Of a stretch of 64,000 nucleotides of DNA, positions 46,013-55,592 are shown in pieces. The notes beneath the pieces are model-generated. The model was not told the DNA's origin. It made no database searches and saw nothing but the letters and a program-made list of their open reading frames with translations. Source of the DNA: Litchfieldia salsa (lineage in GTDB: Bacteria > Bacillota > Bacilli > Bacillales > Bacillaceae_L); the NCBI RefSeq assembly GCF_900104555.1, contig NZ_FNJU01000003.1:468802-532801 (forward strand), written 5' to 3'. Within the stretch, counting starts at the first letter, position 1; each line of letters starts with the position of its first letter. The translations under genes were made by a program, and so were the position numbers.

Positions 46013-46366
46013 CTTACTCCTCCTTTTTAAGAGGAAATGAACAGCCGATTGTTTTTATCATGCATAAAAAGAGACTGCCACTAAAAGCTTTACAAGAATA
46101 CCTCTAGAACTAATTCTAGAAATTTATCTGGTAGTTACTAAAAAGCTTTATGGACAGTCTCTGGATATGAATATTAATTCGGTTATTATTCATCCCTCTG
46201 TCCTAGTCCCTTGTATTTGGATCAAGGCAGAATTACTCGTAAAAGATGTTCGTAAAAATAAAAGTTCGCTTGGTGTAGTTCCAGTGGATACCACCCAGGT
46301 TCAAATGAATTATAACAATAGTTCACTTTTTTTACTACCATTTTTCACTGAAAAAATATGATTACT
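46013..46366. other. Hairpin-rich gap between birA and panB
   Basis: About 350 bases with no gene I trust. It contains the long hairpin listed separately. Read on the minus strand it also holds GGGTGGTATCCAC (46283-46297), reminiscent of a T-box core, with TATAAT (46309-46314) just before it. Small stems are CCTTG...CAAGG and GAATA...TATTC (about 46168-46225). Confidence 0.4.
46065..46162 (-). terminator. Long two-part hairpin with U-tract upstream of panB
   Basis: AGAGACTG (46070-46077) pairs with CAGTCTCT (46155-46162), and nested inside AAAGCTTT (46084-46091) pairs with AAAGCTTT (46142-46149). An inner TCTAGAA/TTCTAGA stem fills the loop. On the minus strand TTTTTATG follows the outer arm, so it can end birA-cca-bsh read-through. 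Confidence 0.65.
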
Positions 46367-47353
46367 TTACTTTGGGATTAATTCAATATCTGCTGAATGG
46401 ATCAAATGAATTTCACCATTGTCAGATTGAATTTTCAAAACTCCATCATCAGTTATTCCCAGAGCATGCCCCTTAATATCCCCTTGTATGGTTCTGGCAA
46501 CCATTTGGTGACCAATGTTAATTGCATAACTTTCCCATAACAATTTAATGACCTTAAAGCCATTTTTCAAATATGTTAAGTAGAGCTTTTCAATATGTAA
46601 CAAAATCTGTTGTAATAACAACGCACGGTCTATTTTTTTGCCTGTTATAATTGAAAGTGATGTTGCAGTATTGTTTATTGGTTCAGGGAATTGCTCCTGA
46701 GTTTGATTTACATTAATTCCGATTCCAATAATGACTGAATTAATGCGATCAGGTTCAGCTTGAAGTTCTGTAAGAATACCAACCACTTTTTTCCCTGATA
46801 CTAAAATATCGTTTGGCCATTTAATATCTGGCTCTATACCTGTAACCTCTTGTATAGCTTGTGCTACACCGACTGCTACCAATAAAGTAAGTTGTGGGGC
46901 ACTGGTTGGTGGAATATTTGGTCTTAGAATAAGACTCATCCAAATCCCTGTGTACTTTGGAGAGAACCATTTCCGGTCTAGTCTTCCACGCCCTTCGGTT
47001 TGTTCCTCTGTTACGACAATCGTTCCTTCATCTACACCCTCATACGCTAGTTTGTGAGCTAGTTTTTGTGTTGATGTAGTGACTTCTTCGAAATGTATAG
47101 AAGACCCCAAGATTCTAGTTTCTAATCCTAACTGTATTTCATTACTTGAAATTTTGTCTGGCTTGCTTTTAATTTGATATCCAAGCTTTCGGATCGCATT
47201 AACTTCATAGCCTTCAGCTCTTAAATCTTCTATATGCTTCCAAACAGCCGTTCTAGAACATCCAAGTAACTCACTTATCTTTTGGCCAGAAATGAACTCT
47301 GTTTCTGAATGAGAAAATAATTCCAATAATCTTTTTCTTATTTCCGATTGCAA
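46367..47353 (-). CDS. birA: Biotin-protein ligase and biotin repressor BirA
   Basis: A bifunctional protein of about 328 residues. The N-terminal winged helix (about 1-65, ISGQKISELLGCSRTAVWKHIEDLR) represses biotin genes. The catalytic domain has EQTEGRGRLDRKW (the GRGRxxR biotinyl-AMP loop) and the KWPNDI lysine motif, and ends with an SH3-like domain. I take the TTG at 47351-47353 as the start, because the upstream GTG lies within the AAAGGAGTGG ribosome site. It overlaps the end of cca by 16 bases. Confidence 0.94.
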   Translation of the reverse strand: MQSEIRKRLLELFSHSETEFISGQKISELLGCSRTAVWKHIEDLRAEGYEVNAIRKLGYQIKSKPDKISSNEIQLGLETRILGSSIHFEEVTTSTQKLAHKLAYEGVDEGTIVVTEEQTEGRGRLDRKWFSPKYTGIWMSLILRPNIPPTSAPQLTLLVAVGVAQAIQEVTGIEPDIKWPNDILVSGKKVVGILTELQAEPDRINSVIIGIGINVNQTQEQFPEPINNTATSLSIITGKKIDRALLLQQILLHIEKLYLTYLKNGFKVIKLLWESYAINIGHQMVARTIQGDIKGHALGITDDGVLKIQSDNGEIHLIHSADIELIPK

Positions 47354-48534
47354 CGAAAAAACCACTCCTTTATTTTTGCTTCATCATTTTGAAGTTCATT
47401 TCTGAGAACATAATTTTCAATTTCACTCAAGGACTTTGACACCCATGGACCAGGTTCTCTATCAGACCAAAGCAACAAATCATTCCCCGAAATGACTAAA
47501 TCATTTCTAGTTTTTATAGGTAACAGTAAATATTGTTGTTTAATTTTGTTAATATTGTTCTCCACATCTTCACTTGAAAGAATAGATCTAATCGTTTCGA
47601 CTTGCCTGGAATGGTCAAAGCCTAATTCATATAAAATTTCAACAGACCAGCCATTTTCTTGTACCTTTCTTAATCCCTTTACATTTTTATCAATCGATAC
47701 AATTAATTTATTCGGAAGCTTCCAATCCTTTAGGAATCCCTTAATATCTGATATGTTTAATAAAACCAGGAATAATGACCATGCTTCAGACTTATCTTTC
47801 AACAAGTTCCACCTAAACAAGTGCATCTCATTTAAAGCATCTCTATATACTGAAAGATTTGGTAAATACTTGAAGATGTTTGTTTTTACCAAAAGTGAAA
47901 GTCCTTCCGAAGTATTATGCGCCAGTATGATTTTTTCAAATTCCTTTGTCAACCTCTCAACTGAAATTTTTCTCAATAGATATCCATTTGTCTTAATAGC
48001 CTCTTCAGTAAGAGCACTTAACGAAAAGTTCAATTGACTAACAAAACGGATACCTCTCATCATTCTTAGTGCATCCTCATAGAATCTCTCATTTGGGTTT
48101 CCAACAGTTTCAATCACACCATTTTTTATCGCTTCTTTTCCATTAAAGGGATCGATCATTCTTCCTAGCCCGTCCATTGCGATTGCATTCATAGTGAAAT
48201 CTCGTCTTTTTAAATCCTCTGTCAGTGATTTGATAAACGAAACACTTGATGGTCTTCGATAATCTTCATATTCTTCCTCAATACGAAAGGTTGTTACCTC
48301 GTAAGGTATATTCTCGATTAATACAATGACTGTCCCGTGCTCAATTCCTACATCAACGGTTCGAGGAAAAAGACTCATTACTTCTTCTGGAAGTGCTGAT
48401 GTAGCAATATCAATATCACCGATAGGACGATTTAATAGTAGATCCCTGACAGCCCCTCCTACAAAATATGCTTCGTAGCCATTTTCATGTAATGTTGCTA
48501 AAATGGATAAAGGTTTTATGAATGGCTCTTGCAT
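47338..48534 (-). CDS. cca: CCA-adding tRNA nucleotidyltransferase
   Basis: A 398-residue class II nucleotidyltransferase that adds or repairs the 3' CCA of tRNAs. The motif A region is YFVGGAVRDLLLNRPIGDIDIATS with the catalytic DxD. RRDFTMNAIAMD (motif B/C) and EDALRMMRGIRF (motif D) follow. The length is that of B. subtilis Cca. It lies between bshA and birA in the conserved order. Confidence 0.96.
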   Translation of the reverse strand: MQEPFIKPLSILATLHENGYEAYFVGGAVRDLLLNRPIGDIDIATSALPEEVMSLFPRTVDVGIEHGTVIVLIENIPYEVTTFRIEEEYEDYRRPSSVSFIKSLTEDLKRRDFTMNAIAMDGLGRMIDPFNGKEAIKNGVIETVGNPNERFYEDALRMMRGIRFVSQLNFSLSALTEEAIKTNGYLLRKISVERLTKEFEKIILAHNTSEGLSLLVKTNIFKYLPNLSVYRDALNEMHLFRWNLLKDKSEAWSLFLVLLNISDIKGFLKDWKLPNKLIVSIDKNVKGLRKVQENGWSVEILYELGFDHSRQVETIRSILSSEDVENNINKIKQQYLLLPIKTRNDLVISGNDLLLWSDREPGPWVSKSLSEIENYVLRNELQNDEAKIKEWFFRCNRK

Positions 48535-48548
48535 TTTGTCAAACTCCT

Positions 48549-49676
48549 TTAGTTTACTAATGTATAATATAGCGCTTCATATTGTTTAACAATTTTATCA
48601 GAATGAAATCTTTCTGACACAATCGATTTTGCTTTTGTTGCCATATTAATATGTAATGTCTCATTTGTTAATAGCTCAATACCTTTTTTTGCAATATCAT
48701 ATACGTCTCCAACTTCACATAGAAATCCATTCTCACCGTGTTTAATGACCTCAGGGATCCCACCAACTGTAGTTCCAATTGACGGTACTCCACATGCCAT
48801 AGCTTCAAGTAACACCAAACCAAAACTCTCTTTTTCAGATAATAGCAATTTTAAATCACTGATTGAATATAATTCTTCCACATTGTCTTGTTTACCTAAG
48901 AATAGAACTCGATCAGAAATACCAAGTGATTTAACTAATTTACATACAACTGTAAATTCCGGTCCATCCCCAACTAGAATTAGTTTTGAATCTACTTTCT
49001 GTTGAATTTCATAAAAGGCGTGAATGACATCTGGTACTCTCTTTACTTTCCGGAAATTCGAAACATGTATTACTACTTTTTCGTTAGGTGTTATCCCGTA
49101 TTGTTCTTTTAAGTGTGAGACATCTTTACGACAGTACACTCTCTCATCTATAAAATTATACACTGTTTCAATATCCTTTTTAGGTTCAATCACCTCTAAT
49201 GTTTGTTGTGCTAAGGAATCTGAAACAGCAGTAACAATATCAGAAGATTCTATACCAAATCGAATTAAGTCTGTTAATGATGGATCATAACCCAATACTG
49301 TTATATCTGTCCCATGAAGAGTCGTGACAATCTTCAAATGATCTCCTACCATTTGCTTTGCTAAAATTGCGCATATTGCATGTGGAATTGCATAATGAAC
49401 ATGCAGTACATCGAGATTTTCTCTTCTAGCAACTTCAGCCATCTTACTAGCTAGAGCTAAATCATACGGCGGATATTTAAATACTGAATACTGATTTACT
49501 TCAACTTCATGATAATAAATATTAGAGTAAATTTTATTTAAACGAAAAGGAAGGCTAGATGAAATAAAATGGATTTCATGGCCTTTTTCTGCTAAAAGTT
49601 TTCCTAGCTCTGTTGCAATAACTCCAGATCCACCGACAGAAGGATAACAGGTAATTCCAATTTTTAATTTTTTCAT
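48549..49676 (-). CDS. bshA: Bacillithiol synthesis glycosyltransferase BshA
   Basis: A 375-residue GT4 enzyme that joins N-acetylglucosamine from UDP-GlcNAc to L-malate, the first step of bacillithiol synthesis. [18 protein letters not shown] starts the N-terminal Rossmann domain. The C-terminal sugar-nucleotide site includes [11 protein letters not shown] and [23 protein letters not shown] with the conserved Glu-x7-Glu. It is three bases from bshB1 and surely co-translated with it. Confidence 0.96.
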   Translation of the reverse strand: MKKLKIGITCYPSVGGSGVIATELGKLLAEKGHEIHFISSSLPFRLNKIYSNIYYHEVEVNQYSVFKYPPYDLALASKMAEVARRENLDVLHVHYAIPHAICAILAKQMVGDHLKIVTTLHGTDITVLGYDPSLTDLIRFGIESSDIVTAVSDSLAQQTLEVIEPKKDIETVYNFIDERVYCRKDVSHLKEQYGITPNEKVVIHVSNFRKVKRVPDVIHAFYEIQQKVDSKLILVGDGPEFTVVCKLVKSLGISDRVLFLGKQDNVEELYSISDLKLLLSEKESFGLVLLEAMACGVPSIGTTVGGIPEVIKHGENGFLCEVGDVYDIAKKGIELLTNETLHINMATKAKSIVSERFHSDKIVKQYEALYYTLVN

Positions 49677-49679
49677 TTT

Positions 49680-50387
49680 TTATTCCCCTAATAAATCGTT
49701 TGCCAAAAGGACGGGTTGCTTAGAAATAAATCCTTCAGCAAACTCAACACCATTTCCCTGTCCAAACAATTTTTCTCTACTAACAACGATTTCAATATAA
49801 TTATTAACTAATGGTGTATCAATACTATTAGTTTCTTTCGTAAACTGACTTTTATATGCTTTTAAACTCGAGATTTTCAATTCAATTGTATCAGTAATGT
49901 CTATCACAAAATTAGGCTGGTGAAAACCATTAATCATGTAATAATAGACTGACCTTACTTGATGTGGATCAAGTCCTTCTGGATCTTCGAATTTTTTAAT
50001 TTTTGCCGAAAATACAGCTTCTTCTACTAACCTTGCACAATGACCATGATCTGGATGACGGTCTACATAGTACGGGACAAAAATAGTTTTAGGTTTTAGT
50101 CTTCTAATCACACTTACAATCTTTCCGATATTTTCTTTATTTAGTTCAAGTCCTCTATCTGGAATATCTAGAAAAAGTCTTTCACTTACACCTAATATCT
50201 TTGACGATTGCTCGGCTTCATTTCTACGGATTTGAGGAGTTCCGTTTGAGGATAGCTCTGCATTGGTCAAATCACAAATACCCACCAGTTTTCCTAATTT
50301 AGAATACTTGGCAATTGTCCCAGCCATCCCAATTTCAACATCATCAGGATGTGCACCAAACGCTAAGATATCAAGATCCTTTTTCAT
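49680..50387 (-). CDS. bshB1: Bacillithiol synthesis deacetylase BshB1
   Basis: A 235-residue zinc deacetylase of the PIG-L/LmbE family that removes the acetyl group from GlcNAc-malate. The zinc site is [12 protein letters not shown] (His, Asp, Asp) and the later [13 protein letters not shown]. It overlaps mgsA upstream by 17 bases and bshA follows after 3 bases, giving mgsA-bshB1-bshA as in B. subtilis. Bacillithiol detoxifies methylglyoxal, the product of MgsA, so the linkage is functional. Confidence 0.96.
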   Translation of the reverse strand: MKKDLDILAFGAHPDDVEIGMAGTIAKYSKLGKLVGICDLTNAELSSNGTPQIRRNEAEQSSKILGVSERLFLDIPDRGLELNKENIGKIVSVIRRLKPKTIFVPYYVDRHPDHGHCARLVEEAVFSAKIKKFEDPEGLDPHQVRSVYYYMINGFHQPNFVIDITDTIELKISSLKAYKSQFTKETNSIDTPLVNNYIEIVVSREKLFGQGNGVEFAEGFISKQPVLLANDLLGE

Positions 50388-50802
50388 TTTCGACCTCTAG
50401 ATTACGATCATGAATAATTTCTCGCCAAGAAAAATCCCCACGTTCTAAGCCTCTAATTAGAATTTCAGCTGTTCCCATATTCGTTGCTAGTGGGATTGAA
50501 TATACGTCACATAGCCTAATCAGTGCGGATACATCTGGTTCGTGTGGTTGAGCTGTTAGTGGGTCTCTAAAGAAGATCACCATATCCATCTCATTTTTTG
50601 CAATCCGAGCACCGATCTCTTGATCTCCACCAAGTGGGCCGGATTGGAATCTGTGAACGGTTAAACCAGTAGCTTCAGAAATTTTTTGACCAGTAGTTCC
50701 TGTTGCATACAATTCATGCTTTTCTAAGATCGCTTTATATGCTAAAGCAAAATGTATGATATACGGTTTTTTATTGTCATGTGCGATTAAAGAAATTTTC
50801 AT
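50371..50802 (-). CDS. mgsA: Methylglyoxal synthase
   Basis: A 143-residue enzyme that turns dihydroxyacetone phosphate into methylglyoxal and phosphate. ATGTTGQKI binds phosphate, [14 protein letters not shown] carries the catalytic Asp, and [14 protein letters not shown] is the third signature. The length is normal for the family. It sits between dapB and bshB1. Confidence 0.97.
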   Translation of the reverse strand: MKISLIAHDNKKPYIIHFALAYKAILEKHELYATGTTGQKISEATGLTVHRFQSGPLGGDQEIGARIAKNEMDMVIFFRDPLTAQPHEPDVSALIRLCDVYSIPLATNMGTAEILIRGLERGDFSWREIIHDRNLEVENEKGS

Positions 50803-50832
50803 TTAGCAATTTCCCCCAATTTTTTTAGCGAT

Positions 50833-51633
50833 TTATTCAATTATATTCTCAAGACCATATACAAGTATATCTATCTTCATTACTGTTTCAATAGAATGCT
50901 TTACTCCTGACATAAATGAAGCGCGATTAAATGAATCATGGCGAATCGTTAGCATTTGTCCATCTCCACCAAAAAGAACCTCTTGATGTGCAATTAACCC
51001 AGGCAAACGCACACTATGTATATGAATTCCATCATATGATGCACCTCTAGCACCTGGAATTGTTTCTTTTTCATCTGGATGACCTTGTACTTTTGGTTCT
51101 CTGACAGCGCTAATTAGTTCAGCTGTCTTTATTCCTGTGCCAGATGGCGCATCCAGCTTTTGATCATGATGCAATTCAATAATTTCGATATCTTTGAAGT
51201 ATCGAGCTGCCATTTGAGAAAATTTCATCATTAATATAGCACCAATTGCAAAATTCGGAGCAATAATCGCACCAAGTTTCTTCTCTTCTGCCATCACTGT
51301 CAATGATTGCAAATCCTCTTGTGAAAAACCAGTCGTACCAACAACAGGTCGTACACCATGTTCTAAAGCAATTTTCGTATGAACTCTACCAATCTCAGGG
51401 GTTGTTAAATCCACTAATACATCTGGTTGAGTTTCCGAGAAGCATTTTGTAATATCTGAATAAACCATCACATCTAACTGGGGTAACCCTTCAATTTCGG
51501 ATAACTTTTTACCATCATGCTTGTGGTCAATCACACCAACTAGTTCAAAATGATCTACTTTGACGATCATCTTGACTGCTTCGATCCCCATTCTTCCTCT
51601 TGGTCCTGCAACTACAACTTTAATTTTACTCAT
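50833..51633 (-). CDS. dapB: 4-hydroxy-tetrahydrodipicolinate reductase
   Basis: A 266-residue NAD(P)H-dependent reductase of the lysine and diaminopimelate pathway, which also supplies dipicolinate for spores. The cofactor motif is VAGPRGRMG. The substrate signature [18 protein letters not shown] includes the His-His and Lys. The ATG at 51631-51633 follows AGGAG. The frame upstream overlaps ypjD and has no site. Confidence 0.96.
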   Translation of the reverse strand: MSKIKVVVAGPRGRMGIEAVKMIVKVDHFELVGVIDHKHDGKKLSEIEGLPQLDVMVYSDITKCFSETQPDVLVDLTTPEIGRVHTKIALEHGVRPVVGTTGFSQEDLQSLTVMAEEKKLGAIIAPNFAIGAILMMKFSQMAARYFKDIEIIELHHDQKLDAPSGTGIKTAELISAVREPKVQGHPDEKETIPGARGASYDGIHIHSVRLPGLIAHQEVLFGGDGQMLTIRHDSFNRASFMSGVKHSIETVMKIDILVYGLENIIE

Positions 51634-51649
51634 ATTGATACAACTCCTA

Positions 51650-51988
51650 TTATTTTTCATCTTCTATTTTTGTCCAGCGATTTTTATCTCTGGTATTAAA
51701 TTTCTTCATGACAATTTCATGTGCTTGTTCTAAATCTATGTTTAACGAATTAGCGAGACATATAAGGACAAAGAGAACATCCCCTGCTTCCTCTTCAATC
51801 GACTTTGTCTCTTCAGTAGCCTTCTTAGGCTTTTCACCATAATAATGGTTAACCTCTCTAGCTAATTCACCCAGCTCCTCGGTCATTCTCGCCATCATTG
51901 CAAGAGGACTAAAATATCCTTCTTTAAACTGGCCGATGTAAATATCTACATCCTGCTGAAGTTGTTTCATTGTTTTATGTTCACTCAT
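51650..51988 (-). CDS. ypjD: YpjD, MazG-like nucleotide pyrophosphohydrolase
   Basis: A 112-residue all-alpha NTP pyrophosphohydrolase of the MazG/iMazG type. The metal-binding motif is [15 protein letters not shown] (ExxE) and then [18 protein letters not shown] (ExxD). The ATG at 51986-51988 follows GAGGTG. It probably hydrolyses non-canonical nucleotides; the exact substrate is not known. It lies just upstream of dapB, probably in the same operon. Confidence 0.93.
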   Translation of the reverse strand: MSEHKTMKQLQQDVDIYIGQFKEGYFSPLAMMARMTEELGELAREVNHYYGEKPKKATEETKSIEEEAGDVLFVLICLANSLNIDLEQAHEIVMKKFNTRDKNRWTKIEDEK

Positions 51989-52173
51989 GATCATTCACCT
52001 CAACTTTTCCTTCTTCCATGTTAGCTAAAAGAACATAATTTTACAAATTATTAGCAATTTTGAAGGGAGTATTTGCCTACAAATTAAACATACTCTATAA
52101 TAGGATAGCTATCAAACAGTTTTTTTATCATAGAAGAATTTTTTCATAAAACTTCAAAGAAAGGGGGAATAAA

Positions 52174-53046
52174 ATGGCATTCGGCTTGCGTTTTAAGAAT
52201 ATTTTCTTTATTTTACTTGGTTCAAGTATTTTTGCATTTGGACTTGTTCATTTTAATATGCAAAACAACTTAGCTGAAGGTGGATTTACAGGGATTACCT
52301 TACTACTTTTTTTTCGGTTTGGTTGGGATCCCTCTTATACAAACCTTATATTAAATATTCCGTTATTCTTTATCGGATGGAAGTTACTCGGTAGAACAGT
52401 GTTTATTTATACAATTCTTGGCACGGTAAGCTTATCATTATTTCTCTGGATTTTTCAAAGGTATCAATTCTATATACCGTTGGATGGAGATTTAGCATTA
52501 GCCGCCCTGTTTGCGGGTGTCTTTATCGGTGTTGGATTAGGGATTATTTTTAGATATGGGGGAACTACAGGCGGGGTTGATATAATCGCAAGATTAGTTC
52601 AAAAATATGTTGGCTGGAGTATGGGGAAAACGATGTTTCTATTCGATGTATTTGTTATAGGCGCATCTTTAATTGTCTATCTTTCTTACCGTGAAGCGAT
52701 GTATACCCTTGTCGCTGTTTTTGTTGGAGCAAAGGTGATTGATTTCATGCAAGATGGGGCATATGCAGCAAAAGGCGCAACCATTATTTCTGATAAGAAT
52801 GAGGAAATCGCTAAAAGAATAATTGAAGAAATGGACCGTGGTGTAACCATTTTAAAAGGTCAAGGGTCTTATACAAAACAAGAACGAAATGTTTTATATT
52901 GTGTAGTTGCCAGGAACGAACTTGTGAGACTAAAACAGGTAATTATATCTGTAGATCCTCATGCATTTGTAGCAGTTAGTGATGTACATGATGTATTAGG
53001 AGAAGGTTTTACGTTAGACGAAAATAAAAACCCTCTTGATAGATAA
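52174..53046 (+). CDS. ypjC: YpjC, YitT-family membrane protein
   Basis: A 290-residue protein of the YitT/DUF161 family with a C-terminal DUF2179 domain. About five to six helices span residues 10-190, and RYGGTTGGVDIIARLV is a family signature. The cytoplasmic C-terminal 80 residues include DRGVTILKGQGSYTKQERNVLYCVV. It reads opposite to ypjD and dapB. The function is unknown; transport or sensing has been proposed for the family. Confidence 0.93.
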   Translation: MAFGLRFKNIFFILLGSSIFAFGLVHFNMQNNLAEGGFTGITLLLFFRFGWDPSYTNLILNIPLFFIGWKLLGRTVFIYTILGTVSLSLFLWIFQRYQFYIPLDGDLALAALFAGVFIGVGLGIIFRYGGTTGGVDIIARLVQKYVGWSMGKTMFLFDVFVIGASLIVYLSYREAMYTLVAVFVGAKVIDFMQDGAYAAKGATIISDKNEEIAKRIIEEMDRGVTILKGQGSYTKQERNVLYCVVARNELVRLKQVIISVDPHAFVAVSDVHDVLGEGFTLDENKNPLDR

Positions 53047-53048
53047 GT

Positions 53049-53170
53049 AAGAAAAGCGCAAGCGCCTTGTTCAGCCCCGACAGGCATACGGCGAATCACG
53101 TAGGAAATCTTGTTTTCCGTAGTGATTCGACTTATGACCCCGAGGGGCTAGGCGCTGGAGCTAGACACTA
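53049..53170. repeat. Palindromic GCGC-type intergenic repeat
   Basis: The element starts AAGAAAAGCGCAAGCGCC. Outer arms GCGCCTTG..AGCCCC pair with GGGGCTAGGCGC. Inner arms CGAATCACGTAGGAAA and TTTCCGTAGTGATTCG form a second perfect stem (about 53093-53130). It ends GGAGCTAGAC. A related copy is at 63905-64000, sharing GAAAAGCGCAAG and CGACAGGCATA. Similar elements are common in Bacillus intergenic regions. Confidence 0.75.
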
Positions 53171-53210
53171 AAACTGAGTGCAAAGTTATATAACTTTCTT
53201 ATCTTTTAAA

Positions 53211-53254
53211 AAAAGCTGTCCCTTAAGTGTTATGAAACTTAGGGGACAGCTTTT
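53211..53254. terminator. Bidirectional terminator
   Basis: AAAAGCTGTCCCTTAAG pairs with CTTAGGGGACAGCTTTT (one bulge), flanked by A and T runs. It separates ypjC from the convergent metallopeptidase gene. Confidence 0.9.
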
Positions 53255-53259
53255 CTTAC

Positions 53260-53940
53260 TTAGTCTTCACTACGTGTCATGCCTGTATAGATTAATATAA
53301 GTCTAACTAATTCTAACACGGCCACTGCAGCAGCAGCTACGTATGTTAAAGCAGCAGCATTCAACACTTTTCTTGTTTCTCGTTCTTCATCATTTCGAAT
53401 AACTCCCGCAGAAACAATTTGTTCCATTGCTCTGCTAGATGCATTGAACTCAACGGGAAGTGTAACAATTTGAAATAAGACTGCTGCAGCCATAAAGATA
53501 ATTCCAAATAATAATAAATTTGTCATGCCAGAAAAGATACCAATTAATATTAAAATCCAAGAGATATTTGAGCCAAAACTCGCAACTGGAACTAGTGAAT
53601 GGCGTATACGAAGAAATGCATATGCCTCTTGATCTTGAATTGCATGTCCGACCTCATGAGCTGCAACCGCTGCACCTGCAACAGAATTTCCATAATAATT
53701 TTCTGTGGACAACCGAACGGTTTTAGATCTAGGGTCATAGTGATCAGACAAAACACCAGGAGTTTCCTCTACTCCAACATTGTATAATCCATTTTGATCT
53801 AATATTCTTCTAGCAACCTCAGCTCCTGACATGCCAGAAGATGCTCTGATCTGTGAATATTTTTTATATGTGCTTTTCACTTTCATTTGAGCGTAAAGTG
53901 GTACTAATATAATTATTGCAAAGTAAATCAATGTTGTCAT
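53260..53940 (-). CDS. Membrane zinc metallopeptidase, YugP family
   Basis: A 226-residue integral-membrane protein. The zinc site HEVGH is at about residues 96-100 in AVAAHEVGHAIQDQ. One helix (2-20) lies before it, and several after (about 120-165 and 200-220). RLSTENYYGNSVAG and EFNASSRA are family signatures. YugP-type proteases are of unknown function. GGGGGAAAG precedes the ATG. It is not part of the B. subtilis ypj cluster as I know it, so this is a local insertion or rearrangement. Confidence 0.9.
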   Translation of the reverse strand: MTTLIYFAIIILVPLYAQMKVKSTYKKYSQIRASSGMSGAEVARRILDQNGLYNVGVEETPGVLSDHYDPRSKTVRLSTENYYGNSVAGAAVAAHEVGHAIQDQEAYAFLRIRHSLVPVASFGSNISWILILIGIFSGMTNLLLFGIIFMAAAVLFQIVTLPVEFNASSRAMEQIVSAGVIRNDEERETRKVLNAAALTYVAAAAVAVLELVRLILIYTGMTRSED

Positions 53941-54013
53941 TTATCTTTCCCCCATTAGGTTGTTTAAATATATTGTAGTGAGGAATTCATATGCTTGTCA
54001 ACGATTTGTTTAT

Positions 54014-54808
54014 TTATTCTTCAAGATCCCTTTGTTTAATCCTTCTATGTTTATCTCCTTTATATTTTCTCCAAGCTACGTAAGATAATGTAAGGATAAT
54101 TACACTTCCTGTTGATATCATAACCCAGATTAATGAAGGATCAGCTTCATCTTCGGACATATTATCAAAAATCGTCCTCAAATCTAATTCCATTTGTTCC
54201 ATTTGTTGAAGACGTGTTGATGTTTTTAGTCCTTCATTCCGATAGGAATCCAAGAAACTTATATGAGAATCTAATCTTTGAACAGTTAATGGTGAAACAT
54301 CTACCTTTAAGCTTGGATGTATCATATCATATTTTGAAATAAATTGGTCAAGTTGGTTTTGATACGTTTGATTATTCCCTTCTACAACCGTTTCTTTCAT
54401 TTGATTAAAAGTAGTCATGATTGAGTATTCCATCTCTGTCCATAATGGTTGATGCTCAGAACGAATTGCATCAATGACCAAACGAAATTGAGTAACACTT
54501 TTAACTCGCTCCTCAAGTGTTAATGAAGTGGAGTTTATTGCCTCAAGTGCATCATCATGTGTAACTGTGATGACTCTTAATTCATCCATAGAATAATTTT
54601 GATTATCTAAATTTACTTTCAAAAATTCTTCAGAAAAATAGTCCAACATTCCCTTTGCTTCTTCATATCTCTCTTGCTTGACTAATTGTAATGCCTGGTC
54701 TGATATTTGATCCAGTTTTCCCCAATGGTCATGTCCATTCGCATGAGAAGAAATTGGGAATCCTATTATTAAAATCATTAGTACATATACGATTTTTAAA
54801 CATCTCAT
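54014..54808 (-). CDS. ypjB: Sporulation-type protein YpjB
   Basis: A 264-residue protein with an N-terminal signal peptide (1-23, ending SSHANG), a helical extracytoplasmic domain (about 25-220) and one C-terminal membrane helix (about 227-246). It ends with a basic tail KYKGDKHRRIKQRD. This is the architecture of YpjB (Spore_YpjB family), listed among sporulation proteins. ypjA follows. The molecular role is unknown. Confidence 0.9.
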   Translation of the reverse strand: MRCLKIVYVLMILIIGFPISSHANGHDHWGKLDQISDQALQLVKQERYEEAKGMLDYFSEEFLKVNLDNQNYSMDELRVITVTHDDALEAINSTSLTLEERVKSVTQFRLVIDAIRSEHQPLWTEMEYSIMTTFNQMKETVVEGNNQTYQNQLDQFISKYDMIHPSLKVDVSPLTVQRLDSHISFLDSYRNEGLKTSTRLQQMEQMELDLRTIFDNMSEDEADPSLIWVMISTGSVIILTLSYVAWRKYKGDKHRRIKQRDLEE

Positions 54809-54899
54809 ACTTGTCCCTCCTCAAACTTCTATTATGAATGTATGTAGAAGAGGACAAGAGTAGACCATTTAAATAACTAACAAATAGTTTTTTTGTAAC

Positions 54900-55517
54900 T
54901 TAAGGTAATTGTAGAATAAGACGATCCTTTTTGATACATAACCAGTATGCAATCAATAGAGATACCATAGAGAGCCAGAATGTAAAATAACCTATTTCTG
55001 GGATGTATTGATCTAATACAGTATACCTAGGTAACATAAAAAACACATAATCGATTACATCATTATGTAATGTCCATAGTGCAGCTAATATGATGTGGAT
55101 TGGTTTTATTCGATAGTATGGGGCAAATAAAAGACCTTGAATGGCCATGCCCAAATGGGAGAAAATCAGCATATAGCTAGCCAGACTTAAATAACCCATT
55201 TCAAAATAGGTTAGGAGATTCATTACTACAGCCCATATCCCATACTTAAATAAAGTGATAATAGCAAGAGCTTCTATTAATGGCCAATTCCTTCGTAATA
55301 AAAATGCGATTAATACAAAGACAAAGAATAAACTTGCAGTTGGACTATCTGGAACAAATAGTAAAAAATACCAAGGTGTAATCTCTAATTGGCTTTCATA
55401 CCATATATATCCATAGATCGTTCCAGGAATATTTATCAACAATAACAACCAAAGCATTGGACGTTGACCAAAAAAATACAGCCAATTCTTCACTCGTAAA
55501 ACCAACTTTCGTAACAT
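54900..55517 (-). CDS. ypjA: YpjA, DUF1405 membrane protein
   Basis: A 205-residue protein with about six helices. Family features are PGTIYGYIWYESQL and the repeated TP-WY/FVPDSPTASLFF region. YpjA/DUF1405 is found in bacilli and some archaea. It is downstream of qcrC in the B. subtilis order. Its function is unknown, and no catalytic residues stand out. Confidence 0.9.
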   Translation of the reverse strand: MLRKLVLRVKNWLYFFGQRPMLWLLLLINIPGTIYGYIWYESQLEITPWYFLLFVPDSPTASLFFVFVLIAFLLRRNWPLIEALAIITLFKYGIWAVVMNLLTYFEMGYLSLASYMLIFSHLGMAIQGLLFAPYYRIKPIHIILAALWTLHNDVIDYVFFMLPRYTVLDQYIPEIGYFTFWLSMVSLLIAYWLCIKKDRLILQLP

Positions 55518-55557
55518 TATAGTAAAAGTGAACTTGTAATATTAGCACAATCTTTAT

Positions 55558-55592
55558 AGTAAAAAAGCTGACCATTATAGTCAGCTTTTTTA
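55558..55592 (-). terminator. Terminator of the qcrABC operon
   Basis: AAAAAAGCTGACC-x-TATAG-TCAGCTTTTTT forms a 9-10-pair stem with T-runs on both sides, right after qcrC. Confidence 0.9.

Noticed and set aside
46167..46361. Open frame of 64 codons on the plus strand between panB and birA
   Set aside because: No ribosome site, the frame continues upstream through a hairpin arm, and the region looks like structured RNA or terminator sequence rather than a gene.
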